Positions 41,791 to 50,404 of a stretch of 64,000 nt of DNA are shown in pieces (the stretch's first letter is position 1; each line of letters begins with the position of its first letter). Under the pieces are notes generated by a model. It searched no databases, was not told the DNA's origin, and worked only from the letters and a program-made list of their open reading frames with translations. Both the position numbers and the translations under genes were made by a program. Source of the stretch: Emticicia sp. CRIBPO (GTDB taxonomy: Bacteria > Bacteroidota > Bacteroidia > Cytophagales > Spirosomataceae); contig NZ_JAAAKV010000005.1 of assembly GCF_009905725.1 (NCBI RefSeq), forward strand, positions 370,197 through 434,196, written 5' to 3'.

Positions 41791-42675
41791 TTAAATGAAA
41801 GTTCTTGTGCCTGAGTAGTTTTCCCTGAATTCCTTTGGGGTTATGTTTTTCTTCTTTTTAAACAGCCGGTTGAAATAAGGAACATTGTTGAATCCGCACT
41901 TAAAGGCGATTTCAGCAATGGTTTCTGAGGAATCGATGAGTTTTCTGGCGGCATATCCCAGCCGGATGTCGTTGAGGCTTTCCACGAAGGTTTTTCCCGT
42001 CCTTTTCTTGATAAAACGGCTGAAAGATACCTCCGTCATGCCCGCAATCTTAGCCACGTCGGTCAGCGACACATCTTTATTATAGCTTGACCGCATATAT
42101 TCAAACACCTTCTCTATTCTTCTGCTGTTGTAAGTGATCTGTTCCCCTGCAAATGTGGCATTGGATAAAAGCTTCATTTGTTTTGAGATGGAGAGATCGT
42201 GCAGGATGGAGATCAGTTCCAGCACAGAGTCGAAACCCGTTTTGGTGGTGAGGTCGATAATTCTCTTTTTGACGGCAAGGGTGGTTTCTTTTGAAAACAG
42301 GATGCCTTTCGAAGATCTTTCGAGCAGGTTTTTAAGGAAATACAGCTGGTTTCGGCGGAGGAAGTTTTCCTCAAACAGGTCCTTGTGAAACTGGATGGTG
42401 ATCTCAGTGATCTTTTCCTGGCCATTCGTGTATTTATAATTGTTAGTCAGCCAACCGTGTGGTAAATTACTGCCTACCAGCACCAGCTCTACGTCATCTA
42501 TCTCTTGGCTATGGTCTCCTATGACTCTTTTTACGCCTTTTCCATTGAGGATAAAGTTCAGTTCATATTCCTCATGATAATGAATAGGGAAATCAAACTC
42601 CGTTTTTTTTCTGGAGAAGAAGGTAAAGCAATCGTATGGAGTCAGAGGCGTGATTTCATTGTAAATCTGGCTCAT
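41791..42675 (-). CDS. AraC-family transcriptional regulator of the mannan locus
   Basis: A 294-residue regulator. The N-terminal cupin has FPIHYHEEYELNFILNGKGV, typical of sugar-sensing AraC proteins, and the C-terminal domain has LTDVAKIAGMTEVSFSRFIK and ETIAEIAFKCGFNNVPYFNR, ending NITPKEFRENY. It is divergent from SusC with a 268-base region between them. Control of the mannan genes is inferred from this position; no hybrid two-component regulator or ECF sigma/anti-sigma pair is present near the SusC gene. Confidence 0.9.
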   Translation of the reverse strand: MSQIYNEITPLTPYDCFTFFSRKKTEFDFPIHYHEEYELNFILNGKGVKRVIGDHSQEIDDVELVLVGSNLPHGWLTNNYKYTNGQEKITEITIQFHKDLFEENFLRRNQLYFLKNLLERSSKGILFSKETTLAVKKRIIDLTTKTGFDSVLELISILHDLSISKQMKLLSNATFAGEQITYNSRRIEKVFEYMRSSYNKDVSLTDVAKIAGMTEVSFSRFIKKRTGKTFVESLNDIRLGYAARKLIDSSETIAEIAFKCGFNNVPYFNRLFKKKKNITPKEFRENYSGTRTFI

Positions 42676-42943
42676 TGAGGTTAGAAAGAGATAAATTTGT
42701 ACTAAGGGATAACAAAATAGTATAATATTGCTTTTTTTAGAAATAGTTTACTATTACAGATATATTATTAAGATAATTAAACAATGCTACGAATTAATAT
42801 TTAAATATCTTGAAAAAAGGGATAATAAATTTATGTACTTGAAATAATTTATCTATAAAAAGATAAAATAGTGTTATATCTGTGCTAAAAAGTTTAGCGT
42901 ATTTTGTACTTTGATTATTTCAATAACTATTTATATTATTCCT
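42676..42943. promoter_or_regulatory. Intergenic control region of the mannan locus
   Basis: An A/T-rich region between the AraC and SusC starts. It holds an inverted repeat TTTATCT-ATAAAA-AGATAAA (42848-42867), and TACTTTG at 42907-42913 resembles a -7 element one base shorter than the consensus. I see no coding frame in it. Confidence 0.5.
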
Positions 42944-45900
42944 ATGTATAAAAAATTTATCTCAACCTTAGCCTTACTTTTTGGAATAATTTTCACGACT
43001 TATTCTCAGACAAAAACTGTTACAGGTACTGTGACAGACAACGCAGGTGAGGCTCTGCCGGGTGTAAGTGTCCTTGTCAAAGGAACATCAAGCGGAACGG
43101 CTTCTGATGCTAAAGGAAATTTCAGCATCGGGGTGCCTTCTAAATCCAGCACGCTGGTTTTCAGCTTTGTAGGTATGGTTTCCAAAGAAGTGGTCGTGGG
43201 AAGCCAGTCTAAGATCAATGTGACGCTTTCGGCAGACGAAAACATGCTGGAAGATATTGTGGTGGTGGCCTATGGTACACAGAAGAAAAGGGACCTGACA
43301 GGGGCTGTGGCTTCGGTCAATACCAAGGAAATGCTTCAGGCTGTGCCTACCAACATCAGCCAGGGTTTACAGGGCCGTCTGGCCGGCGTCCTGGTTCAGA
43401 AAAACGACGGTGCTCCGGGTGGAGGGGTTAACATCCAGATCAGGGGAACCAACTCTTTTTCAAGTAACACCCAGCCCTTGTATGTGATTGACGGTATTCC
43501 GTTTACCTCGGGTGGCGGTGCGTCCAACAGCATTGCCGGTGTCGGCACAGATGCTTCCCAGCAAAATGCCAACCCGCTTAACTTCCTGAATCCCCAGGAC
43601 ATTGAGGCCATTGAAGTCTTGAAAGATGCTTCTGCAACGGCTCTTTATGGTTCAAGGGGATCCAATGGTGTGGTTTTGATTACCACTAAAAAAGGGTCGT
43701 TTGAAGGAAGGAATATTGTGGAATTTACCTCTAATTTCAGCATGTCGAAGGTTTCGAAAACCATCCCGATGATGAATGCATACCAGTATGCCACATATCA
43801 GAATGAGGCGACCCTGAATGCACAGATTTATGAAAATACAGTTTTTGAGCGTCTGCCTTATCCGGGCATATACCTTTCGGATACGGTCTGGGTTGATCCG
43901 GCTACCAGGGCAAATATCCAAAGCATCAACAAATACTATCTGCCTTCTCCAGACGATTACCGCAAAGGAATCACCGGCAATCTGCAGAACAATATTGCTG
44001 TCGAAAACTTCACAGGAACCGACTGGCAGGACCTGATTTTCCAGTCGGCCCCGTCACAGGATTATACCCTGAGTTTTCACGGTGCCACCAAAGAGGGTGG
44101 ATACTCGGTATCGGCCAACGTCCTGAATCAGAACGGTATCATTGTCAATTCCAATTATAAAAGATATAGCATGCGGGCAAACGTCTACCGGACGTTCAAC
44201 AAATGGCTGACGATCAATACCAACAATAACTTCACAAGAGGCGAGAACAACTCAGTACCGACTTCTTCGGGTAGTGGTTCCGGTTCGTCGCTTCAGGGTA
44301 TCCTGAGAACGGCCCTTTTGTACCTGCCTACAACCCCGAATTTTGAACCGACTACCAATGTGCAGCAGAACGACCAGGTGTCGTGGTTGTTTGCGAACCC
44401 GTATTTCTATACCAGGGACCTGAAAAACCAGTTGTTTTCCAACAATATTTTCTCGTCGAGTTATGCCGAAGCCAAGATTTTACCAAGTCTTAAATTCCGT
44501 CAGAATGTAGGGTTTAACTACAGCGGAAATGAAAGGGCATTGTATTACGGCAGGTTATTGTCGGAAGGCCGTGAGCCGAGAAACGGTGTGGCAGGTAACA
44601 ACAAAAATACCTGGTATGCAACAACTTTGGAGTCTTTACTGACTTATGACAAAACATTCGGAGACCACAGCGTCGTGGCTTTGGGTGGTTTTACAAGAGA
44701 GTTCTGGACTTCCAATTACATGAACGTTTCGGCATCCCAGTTTGACGATGACCTGACCCGTGACTTTAATTTCCAGAGAGCAAAACAAAGTACTTACCAG
44801 ATACAGAACGGTCAGTCGAAGGGTGGGCTGATGTCGTTCCTGGGCAGGGTAAACTATAACTACAAAAGCAAATACCTGGCGACTTTATCTTATCGTCGTG
44901 ACGGAACAACCGCTTTTGCAGCCAACAACAAATGGGCTAATTTTTATTCAGGAGCATTGGCCTGGCGTCTGTCGGATGAGAAATTTATCCGCAGCCTCAA
45001 TTTCTTCGATGACCTGAAAGTGAGATTGGGTTACGGTCAGATCGGTAACCAGTCGATCGGGCCATACACCACCCTTGACAGGCTGGAGCCGCTTCAGGGC
45101 GTATTGAATGGCGTACAGGTCAATGGTTTTGTAGAAGGCTACAGACCTGGTAACCCTAATTTGCTTTGGGAAACCACCCACCAGTACAATGCCGGGCTTG
45201 ATGCCGCTTTTTTTCAGAACAGGGTTAACGTAACACTGGATGTTTATTCTAAAAAGACTGTCGATTTGCTGACAGAAGAGCAAACACCTCCGAGTTCAGG
45301 ATTCCCGGTTAAATATGTCAATGCGGCTTTTGTGACCAACAAAGGGGTTGAATTGTCAGCCAGCGTGAAAGTATTCCAACCTGCCAATGCCCTGCAGTGG
45401 GATATTTCAGGAAACATCAGTACGAATAAAAATGAGATCGGCGGGCTGGGCTCAGACCAGTATGCCAGCAATCTTTACTACAACGTCAGCAGGACCTTCC
45501 TGAGAAGAGACGGGCTGCCTATCGGAACGATTATTGGTTATAAGACAGATGGATTCTATGACAATATTGCCGAAGTAAAAGCAGATCCTTCGAAAGCTAA
45601 TTTAAGCGATGCAGCACAGAAAGAACTATTGGGGGAAGTTAAAATTCTTAACCTTGACGACGACCCTACACAGATCAACGAAAATGACCGTGCGATCATC
45701 GGGAACACCAATCCTAAGTTTGTATATGGCCTTAACAACTCTTTCAGATACAGGAATTTTACGGCCAGCTTCTTTATCCAGGGTGTTTACGGCAACGACA
45801 TTTTAAATGCCAACCTTTTCGATATGCACATCGGGGATGTGAGAAACGGCCTTGAAGATGCCTTCCTTTACCGCTGGACACCGGAAAATCCGAGCATAGC

Positions 45901-46204
45901 CAAATATCCTAAACCATGGAATACCCAGCGTCGTGACAGACGTATTACAGACAGGGACATCGAAGACGGATCTTATATCAGGCTGAAAAATGTCAGTGTG
46001 GGTTACACTTTGAATAACCCTGTGAAAGGGCTTGGTTCGATCTATATTTATGCCAATGCCAGCAACTTGTGGACTTTAACGAATTACAGCTGGTATGATC
46101 CGGATGTAAACGGTTTGGGTGGTAATGGTGGCAGAAGCGGGGTAGATTTTAACTCCTACCCGAATGCCAAAAGCTACAATGTTGGTATAAAATTAACCCT
46201 TTGA
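42944..46204 (+). CDS. SusC/RagA-type TonB-dependent outer membrane transporter
   Basis: A 1086-residue protein from the ATG at 42944, with signal peptide MYKKFISTLALLFGIIFTTYSQ. Residues about 25-100 form a CarboxypepD-reg-like domain (VTGTVTDNAGEALPGVSVLV). The plug domain follows, with VVVAYGTQKKRDLTGAV and IEVLKDASATALYGSRGSNG, and the 22-strand barrel ends with an aromatic-rich C-terminus (KSYNVGIKLTL). It imports oligosaccharides with the SusD protein using TonB energy. It begins the mannan locus, 24 bases before the SusD start. Confidence 0.95.
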   Translation: MYKKFISTLALLFGIIFTTYSQTKTVTGTVTDNAGEALPGVSVLVKGTSSGTASDAKGNFSIGVPSKSSTLVFSFVGMVSKEVVVGSQSKINVTLSADENMLEDIVVVAYGTQKKRDLTGAVASVNTKEMLQAVPTNISQGLQGRLAGVLVQKNDGAPGGGVNIQIRGTNSFSSNTQPLYVIDGIPFTSGGGASNSIAGVGTDASQQNANPLNFLNPQDIEAIEVLKDASATALYGSRGSNGVVLITTKKGSFEGRNIVEFTSNFSMSKVSKTIPMMNAYQYATYQNEATLNAQIYENTVFERLPYPGIYLSDTVWVDPATRANIQSINKYYLPSPDDYRKGITGNLQNNIAVENFTGTDWQDLIFQSAPSQDYTLSFHGATKEGGYSVSANVLNQNGIIVNSNYKRYSMRANVYRTFNKWLTINTNNNFTRGENNSVPTSSGSGSGSSLQGILRTALLYLPTTPNFEPTTNVQQNDQVSWLFANPYFYTRDLKNQLFSNNIFSSSYAEAKILPSLKFRQNVGFNYSGNERALYYGRLLSEGREPRNGVAGNNKNTWYATTLESLLTYDKTFGDHSVVALGGFTREFWTSNYMNVSASQFDDDLTRDFNFQRAKQSTYQIQNGQSKGGLMSFLGRVNYNYKSKYLATLSYRRDGTTAFAANNKWANFYSGALAWRLSDEKFIRSLNFFDDLKVRLGYGQIGNQSIGPYTTLDRLEPLQGVLNGVQVNGFVEGYRPGNPNLLWETTHQYNAGLDAAFFQNRVNVTLDVYSKKTVDLLTEEQTPPSSGFPVKYVNAAFVTNKGVELSASVKVFQPANALQWDISGNISTNKNEIGGLGSDQYASNLYYNVSRTFLRRDGLPIGTIIGYKTDGFYDNIAEVKADPSKANLSDAAQKELLGEVKILNLDDDPTQINENDRAIIGNTNPKFVYGLNNSFRYRNFTASFFIQGVYGNDILNANLFDMHIGDVRNGLEDAFLYRWTPENPSIAKYPKPWNTQRRDRRITDRDIEDGSYIRLKNVSVGYTLNNPVKGLGSIYIYANASNLWTLTNYSWYDPDVNGLGGNGGRSGVDFNSYPNAKSYNVGIKLTL

Positions 46205-46227
46205 TCAAAACATTAAATTTAGGAAAG

Positions 46228-47907
46228 ATGAAAAAACTGGTTTTTATAAGCTTTTTATTAGGGGGGATATTCGGGGCTACTTCGTGTGAAGACGCCCTGC
46301 AGGAAGAAGTATTTGACTTCCTTTCCCCTTCAGCCCTTGAAAATAGTCCGGAGGGTGCCAACTTTATTTTGCAGGGGGTTTATTCTACCCTGAACTCTGA
46401 AGTTTTTCAGTATGATGTGATGAACCGTTTCGGAAACATGGACGAAGACCACGTAACCGGGCCTACCTGGATTCTTGGGGGTATCGGTTCAGGAAACTTC
46501 ACCATTCCCGGAGAAGCTTATATCAGGGAAAGGACCTGGGGCGGTTATTACAAAATGGTACACCGTGCCAATGTCGGTATTGAAGCTGTAGAAAAAATGA
46601 CTTTTGATGAAGAACGCCGCAAAGACTTTATGGGACATTTCCAGTTTCTTAAAGCCTATGCTTACTTCAAACTGGTGACACTTTACGGCAAAATCCCTTT
46701 GATGGACAAATCCCTTGGAGCCGGTGCGGATTCTCAGCAGCCACGTCAGGACCTTCAGAAAGTGTATACCGAAATCATCGACCTGCTTAAAAAGGCCGAA
46801 GGTAATTTATATAAAAGAAACAACCCGAATTTTGTAACAGGCAGAATCAGTAAAGGAGGAGCCAGTGCCCTGCTGGTGAAAGTTTACTCGACGATCGCTG
46901 CGTCTTCACTGGCCAATGCCCAGGTGACTTTCCATGGCGGACCTGCCAGGAATCCGGATGCGAGTCTGAAAGCCACACCCAATGAGATTACGGTGACTAA
47001 GAAAGTGGTAGCCGGTTATGAAGTGTTTAATTCGGCAGAATATTTTAAACTGGCCAGGGACAAGGCCAAAGAAGTGATGCAGGGCGGAGAATTTGTACTT
47101 TTTCCAACTTTTATGGAAAACTGGACCGTCGCAAACAGAAATAAAGGAGAGCACATCTGGATGTTGCAGGCCCTGACCAACGGCAACAACGGAACGGCCT
47201 CAGGAACAAACAACTGGTATCTCGGATACATGAATGCCGCAGGCGAAATTGCCAACGGCCGTTGGGTGGGTTGCCGTGACCACTGGTATGAACTTTTCGA
47301 GGACGATAAGGATGAGCGTGTGGTCAAAGGTGTGATGCACAGATGGAACCAGTGGGGCTCTATCAATTATTATCCGCCTAAACATGCCGCTAAAGTGGCC
47401 GCCAAAGATCCGCTTTACGGCTATACGGGAGCTGAAACCTATTATGCAGACCGCGTTGATTTTTACAAAGCCCATCTGACCAAATTCGGAGCGGTGAGCG
47501 ATAACAAAACCGACAGGGATGATTTCCACTTCCCGCTTTTGAGATATGCCGACATCGTGTTATTGTATGCTGAAGCTGAAAACGAAGTAAACGGAGGACC
47601 AAATGCCGAAGCTTATGCCGCCCTGAACAGCATCCGTAAACGCAGCAAGGCTTCTGAAGTTTCAGGATTGAACCAGCAGAGATTCAGATCATTTGTGATT
47701 GAAGAAAGGGCCAGAGAACTGGCATTGGAACAAAACAGGAGATGGGACCTGATCCGCTGGGGCATTTACCTGGATGCGATGAACGCCATTGGTGTGGACG
47801 AAAACAACATCACCAAGCGTCGTGAAGAGAAAAACCTGCTGATGCCGGTACCTGAGCAGGAAATCATCACCAATAAAAACTTCGGACCTCAGAATCCGGG
47901 ATGGTAA
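46228..47907 (+). CDS. SusD/RagB-family surface glycan-binding lipoprotein
   Basis: A 559-residue lipoprotein from the ATG at 46228; the signal MKKLVFISFLLGGIFGATSC ends at Cys20. The family's tetratricopeptide helices include YYKMVHRANVGIEAVEKM and FQFLKAYAYFKLVTLYGKIP. The C-terminal part has RYADIVLLYAEAENEVNG, LNSIRKRS and ERARELALEQNRRWDLIRWG. It caps the SusC barrel from outside and delivers oligosaccharides. It is followed by a second surface lipoprotein. Confidence 0.95.
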   Translation: MKKLVFISFLLGGIFGATSCEDALQEEVFDFLSPSALENSPEGANFILQGVYSTLNSEVFQYDVMNRFGNMDEDHVTGPTWILGGIGSGNFTIPGEAYIRERTWGGYYKMVHRANVGIEAVEKMTFDEERRKDFMGHFQFLKAYAYFKLVTLYGKIPLMDKSLGAGADSQQPRQDLQKVYTEIIDLLKKAEGNLYKRNNPNFVTGRISKGGASALLVKVYSTIAASSLANAQVTFHGGPARNPDASLKATPNEITVTKKVVAGYEVFNSAEYFKLARDKAKEVMQGGEFVLFPTFMENWTVANRNKGEHIWMLQALTNGNNGTASGTNNWYLGYMNAAGEIANGRWVGCRDHWYELFEDDKDERVVKGVMHRWNQWGSINYYPPKHAAKVAAKDPLYGYTGAETYYADRVDFYKAHLTKFGAVSDNKTDRDDFHFPLLRYADIVLLYAEAENEVNGGPNAEAYAALNSIRKRSKASEVSGLNQQRFRSFVIEERARELALEQNRRWDLIRWGIYLDAMNAIGVDENNITKRREEKNLLMPVPEQEIITNKNFGPQNPGW

Positions 47908-47931
47908 AAATCATTCTAAAATTTCAAAATC

Positions 47932-49155
47932 ATGAAAAGATCATTCAATAAAATATTTTTCAGCTTAGCGGCTCTTTCCCTGATGACCTCTGTCTTCATC
48001 ACCGGTTGCAGGAAAGAAGACGAAGAAAATCCCTCGGCCAATTGTAACGGCTCACCGGCGATCTCTTCCGTAACTACGCCTACCAATCGAAAGGCGGATA
48101 TCAAAGGAGCGAAACTGGATGACTGGGTTATTCTGAAAGGGACCAACCTTTGCAGCATCAGCAAGATCACCGTCAATAATATCGAGGTGAGCATCAAAGA
48201 GGCTTATGTCACAGGCAATGAAATCACTTTCAAAATCCCTAAGGAAGTGCCCAAAGAAGTGACCAACCAGATTGTTGTATCCGGATCAGACGGGCAGGCT
48301 AAGGTTGATTTCACGGTTTACATGGCTCCGTTGCTTCTTTACGGCTATGGAGGACCAACGGAAGAGTTTACCCCAGCCGGGCAGAATCTCATCATAAAAG
48401 CCAAAAATCTTGACCTTTACGGATTTACTCAGGCCAATACGACGGTTAAATTCGGTGCCGTCGAAGCCAAGCCTACTAAACTGACCGCCGAGGAAATCCA
48501 TGTGGTAGTACCTGCCAACCTGGGCGAAAATACAGCCGTTGTAGTCTCAAACGGAGCCACAACCCAGGAAGTGGCGGTCAAGTACAAAGACATGAGGCAT
48601 GTTATTTACTCAATGGATAACGGCATCAGCAGCTGGACGGGAATCGGGGTGGTAAACGGCCCGACTCCTGCACCGATTGACCGTAACTATGCGGTAGCAG
48701 CAGGGGCTTATGCAGGAGAGTGGAGCTGGAGTGAAATCTTCCACTTTGCCAACAACCAGCCTTTGAAAAACTACGGGATTACTGCCGGAGACGTAAAAAG
48801 GTACCAGGTTAAGTTTGAGATCAATGTCCCGAAAGACTGGACTTCCAATCCCCTGAGGATCTGGTACAGACCGGCACAGGGAACATGGAATTATAATTTC
48901 CCATGGGGAGCAGATGCTTCTTCAGGAGCGGCCTTCAAAACCTCCGGGTGGCAGACCGTCACCATTCCTCTTTCTGACTTTATGTTCAGTGAAGGAGATG
49001 CCGGAGATAAAAAAGGCACGAAAGTTAAGGAGTTGTTAGAATCAGACCTGATTGATTACAAAGAAGTGAGAATCTTTATTCAGGGACCCGACAAAAAAGA
49101 AATGACGGTTTACTGGGATAATTTCAGGATTGTTCCCGTGCCTGTCCTCGAATAA
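47932..49155 (+). CDS. Surface glycan-binding lipoprotein (SGBP-B-like, IPT/TIG repeats)
   Basis: A 407-residue lipoprotein with a signal ending FITGCRKEDEENPS. Two immunoglobulin-like IPT/TIG domains are visible at about residues 40-130 and 135-220 (VILKGTNLCSISKITVNNIE and LIIKAKNLDLYGFTQANTTV). The C-terminal 190 residues form a beta-sandwich with several Trp (SSWTGIG, EWSWSEIFHF, IWYRPAQGTWNYNFPWG) fit for binding glycans. This matches SGBP-B proteins of xyloglucan and mannan loci. It follows SusD by 24 bases. Confidence 0.83.
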   Translation: MKRSFNKIFFSLAALSLMTSVFITGCRKEDEENPSANCNGSPAISSVTTPTNRKADIKGAKLDDWVILKGTNLCSISKITVNNIEVSIKEAYVTGNEITFKIPKEVPKEVTNQIVVSGSDGQAKVDFTVYMAPLLLYGYGGPTEEFTPAGQNLIIKAKNLDLYGFTQANTTVKFGAVEAKPTKLTAEEIHVVVPANLGENTAVVVSNGATTQEVAVKYKDMRHVIYSMDNGISSWTGIGVVNGPTPAPIDRNYAVAAGAYAGEWSWSEIFHFANNQPLKNYGITAGDVKRYQVKFEINVPKDWTSNPLRIWYRPAQGTWNYNFPWGADASSGAAFKTSGWQTVTIPLSDFMFSEGDAGDKKGTKVKELLESDLIDYKEVRIFIQGPDKKEMTVYWDNFRIVPVPVLE

Positions 49156-49206
49156 AAAGACACTTGGTTAGTGATTATTCAGGTTAGTAAAATTTTCGAA
49201 ACTAAT

Positions 49207-49240
49207 ATTGGGGCGGGATTCTTTTCCCGTCCCAATTTTC
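49207..49240 (+). terminator. Hairpin between SGBP and GH26 genes, terminator or processing site
   Basis: ATTGGGGCGGGA (49207-49218) pairs with TCCCGTCCCAAT (49225-49236) with one G-T pair and is followed by TTTTC. It lies 51 bases after the SGBP stop, inside the mannan locus. It may separate highly expressed surface genes from the enzymes downstream. Confidence 0.7.
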
Positions 49241-49258
49241 AACACAAAACCAATAGCA

Positions 49259-50398
49259 ATGAACCTTCCAAACACAAGCATTACCGGGGTCAGAACATTT
49301 TCCTGTTTTGTTTTATGCCTGCTTTCCCTTGTTGTAAAGGCACAAACCGACCCCCAAGCCACCAAAGAAACCAAAGCCCTTTATCGAAACCTGATCAAAA
49401 ACCAGGGGAAAGGCGTTATGTTCGGTCACCAGGATGCTTTGGCTTACGGGCTGAATGAAGATGGCAGCCGATGGACAGGCGGTAGCGATAAGTCTGACGT
49501 AAAAACCATTTCAGGGCAGCATCCTGCCGTGATCGGCTGGGACCTGGGTCACCTGGAACTGGATAAGCCTGCCAACCTTGATAATGTTCCCTTTAAAGAG
49601 ATGCGGAGACTGACCATTGAACACTATGCCAAGGGCGGTGTCATTACGTTCAGCTGGCATCCGAATAATCCGCTTGATCCCTCAAAAACGACCTGGGACA
49701 AAGTTGATTTTACGATCAGGAATATCCTGAACGATCCCGCTAAAACAGACAATTACAAGAAATGGCTCGACAAGCTCGCTGTCTTTTTTAACAGCTTAAA
49801 AGACCCTCACGGCACCGCCGTTCCGGTCATTTTCAGGCCTTATCATGAGCACACAGGTTCCTGGTTCTGGTGGGGAGCCGGCCATTGCACCCCTGCAGAG
49901 TATAAAAAATTCTGGGAACTCACCGTCAATTATCTGCGGAAAGAAAAGCAGGTGCATCATTTGCTGATCGCCTATTCCACCGACAGCTTCACTTCCAAAG
50001 AACATTATCTCGAAAGATACCCGGGCAATCATTTTGTTGATTTGCTTGGTTTTGATCTTTACCATCGCAATGCTCCTGCCAGTAATGCTTCGTTCAAAGC
50101 CGATTTTGGCAGGATGGTAAAAACGCTTGAAGAAATAGCCGCCGAAAACAACAAACCCTGCATTGTTTCTGAAATGGGCATTGAAAAAGTGACCGAAGCC
50201 GACTGGTGGACCAACATCGTTTTACCTGTCGTGAAAGACAGCAGATTGTCTTACTTCCTCGTTTGGAGAAACGGTCGCCCCGACCATTACTATGCTCCAT
50301 ACAAAGGCCAGAAAAGCGAAAAGGATTTCCTTAAAATGATTGGCACGGGCAAAGTGCTGCTTCTGGATAAGACAACTAAACTGAAACTATATAAATAA
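49259..50398 (+). CDS. GH26 endo-beta-1,4-mannanase
   Basis: A 379-residue protein counted from the ATG at 49259, with a signal peptide ending at about residue 28 (SLVVKAQ) and no lipobox, so it is probably periplasmic. GH26 residues are visible: the acid/base Glu197 in IFRPYHEHTGSWFWWG and the nucleophile Glu305 in CIVSEMGIEK. It cuts internal beta-1,4-mannosidic bonds in mannan and glucomannan, or releases mannobiose. The symporter gene follows seven bases later. Confidence 0.93.
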   Translation: MNLPNTSITGVRTFSCFVLCLLSLVVKAQTDPQATKETKALYRNLIKNQGKGVMFGHQDALAYGLNEDGSRWTGGSDKSDVKTISGQHPAVIGWDLGHLELDKPANLDNVPFKEMRRLTIEHYAKGGVITFSWHPNNPLDPSKTTWDKVDFTIRNILNDPAKTDNYKKWLDKLAVFFNSLKDPHGTAVPVIFRPYHEHTGSWFWWGAGHCTPAEYKKFWELTVNYLRKEKQVHHLLIAYSTDSFTSKEHYLERYPGNHFVDLLGFDLYHRNAPASNASFKADFGRMVKTLEEIAAENNKPCIVSEMGIEKVTEADWWTNIVLPVVKDSRLSYFLVWRNGRPDHYYAPYKGQKSEKDFLKMIGTGKVLLLDKTTKLKLYK

Positions 50399-50404
50399 GT
50401 CCGG

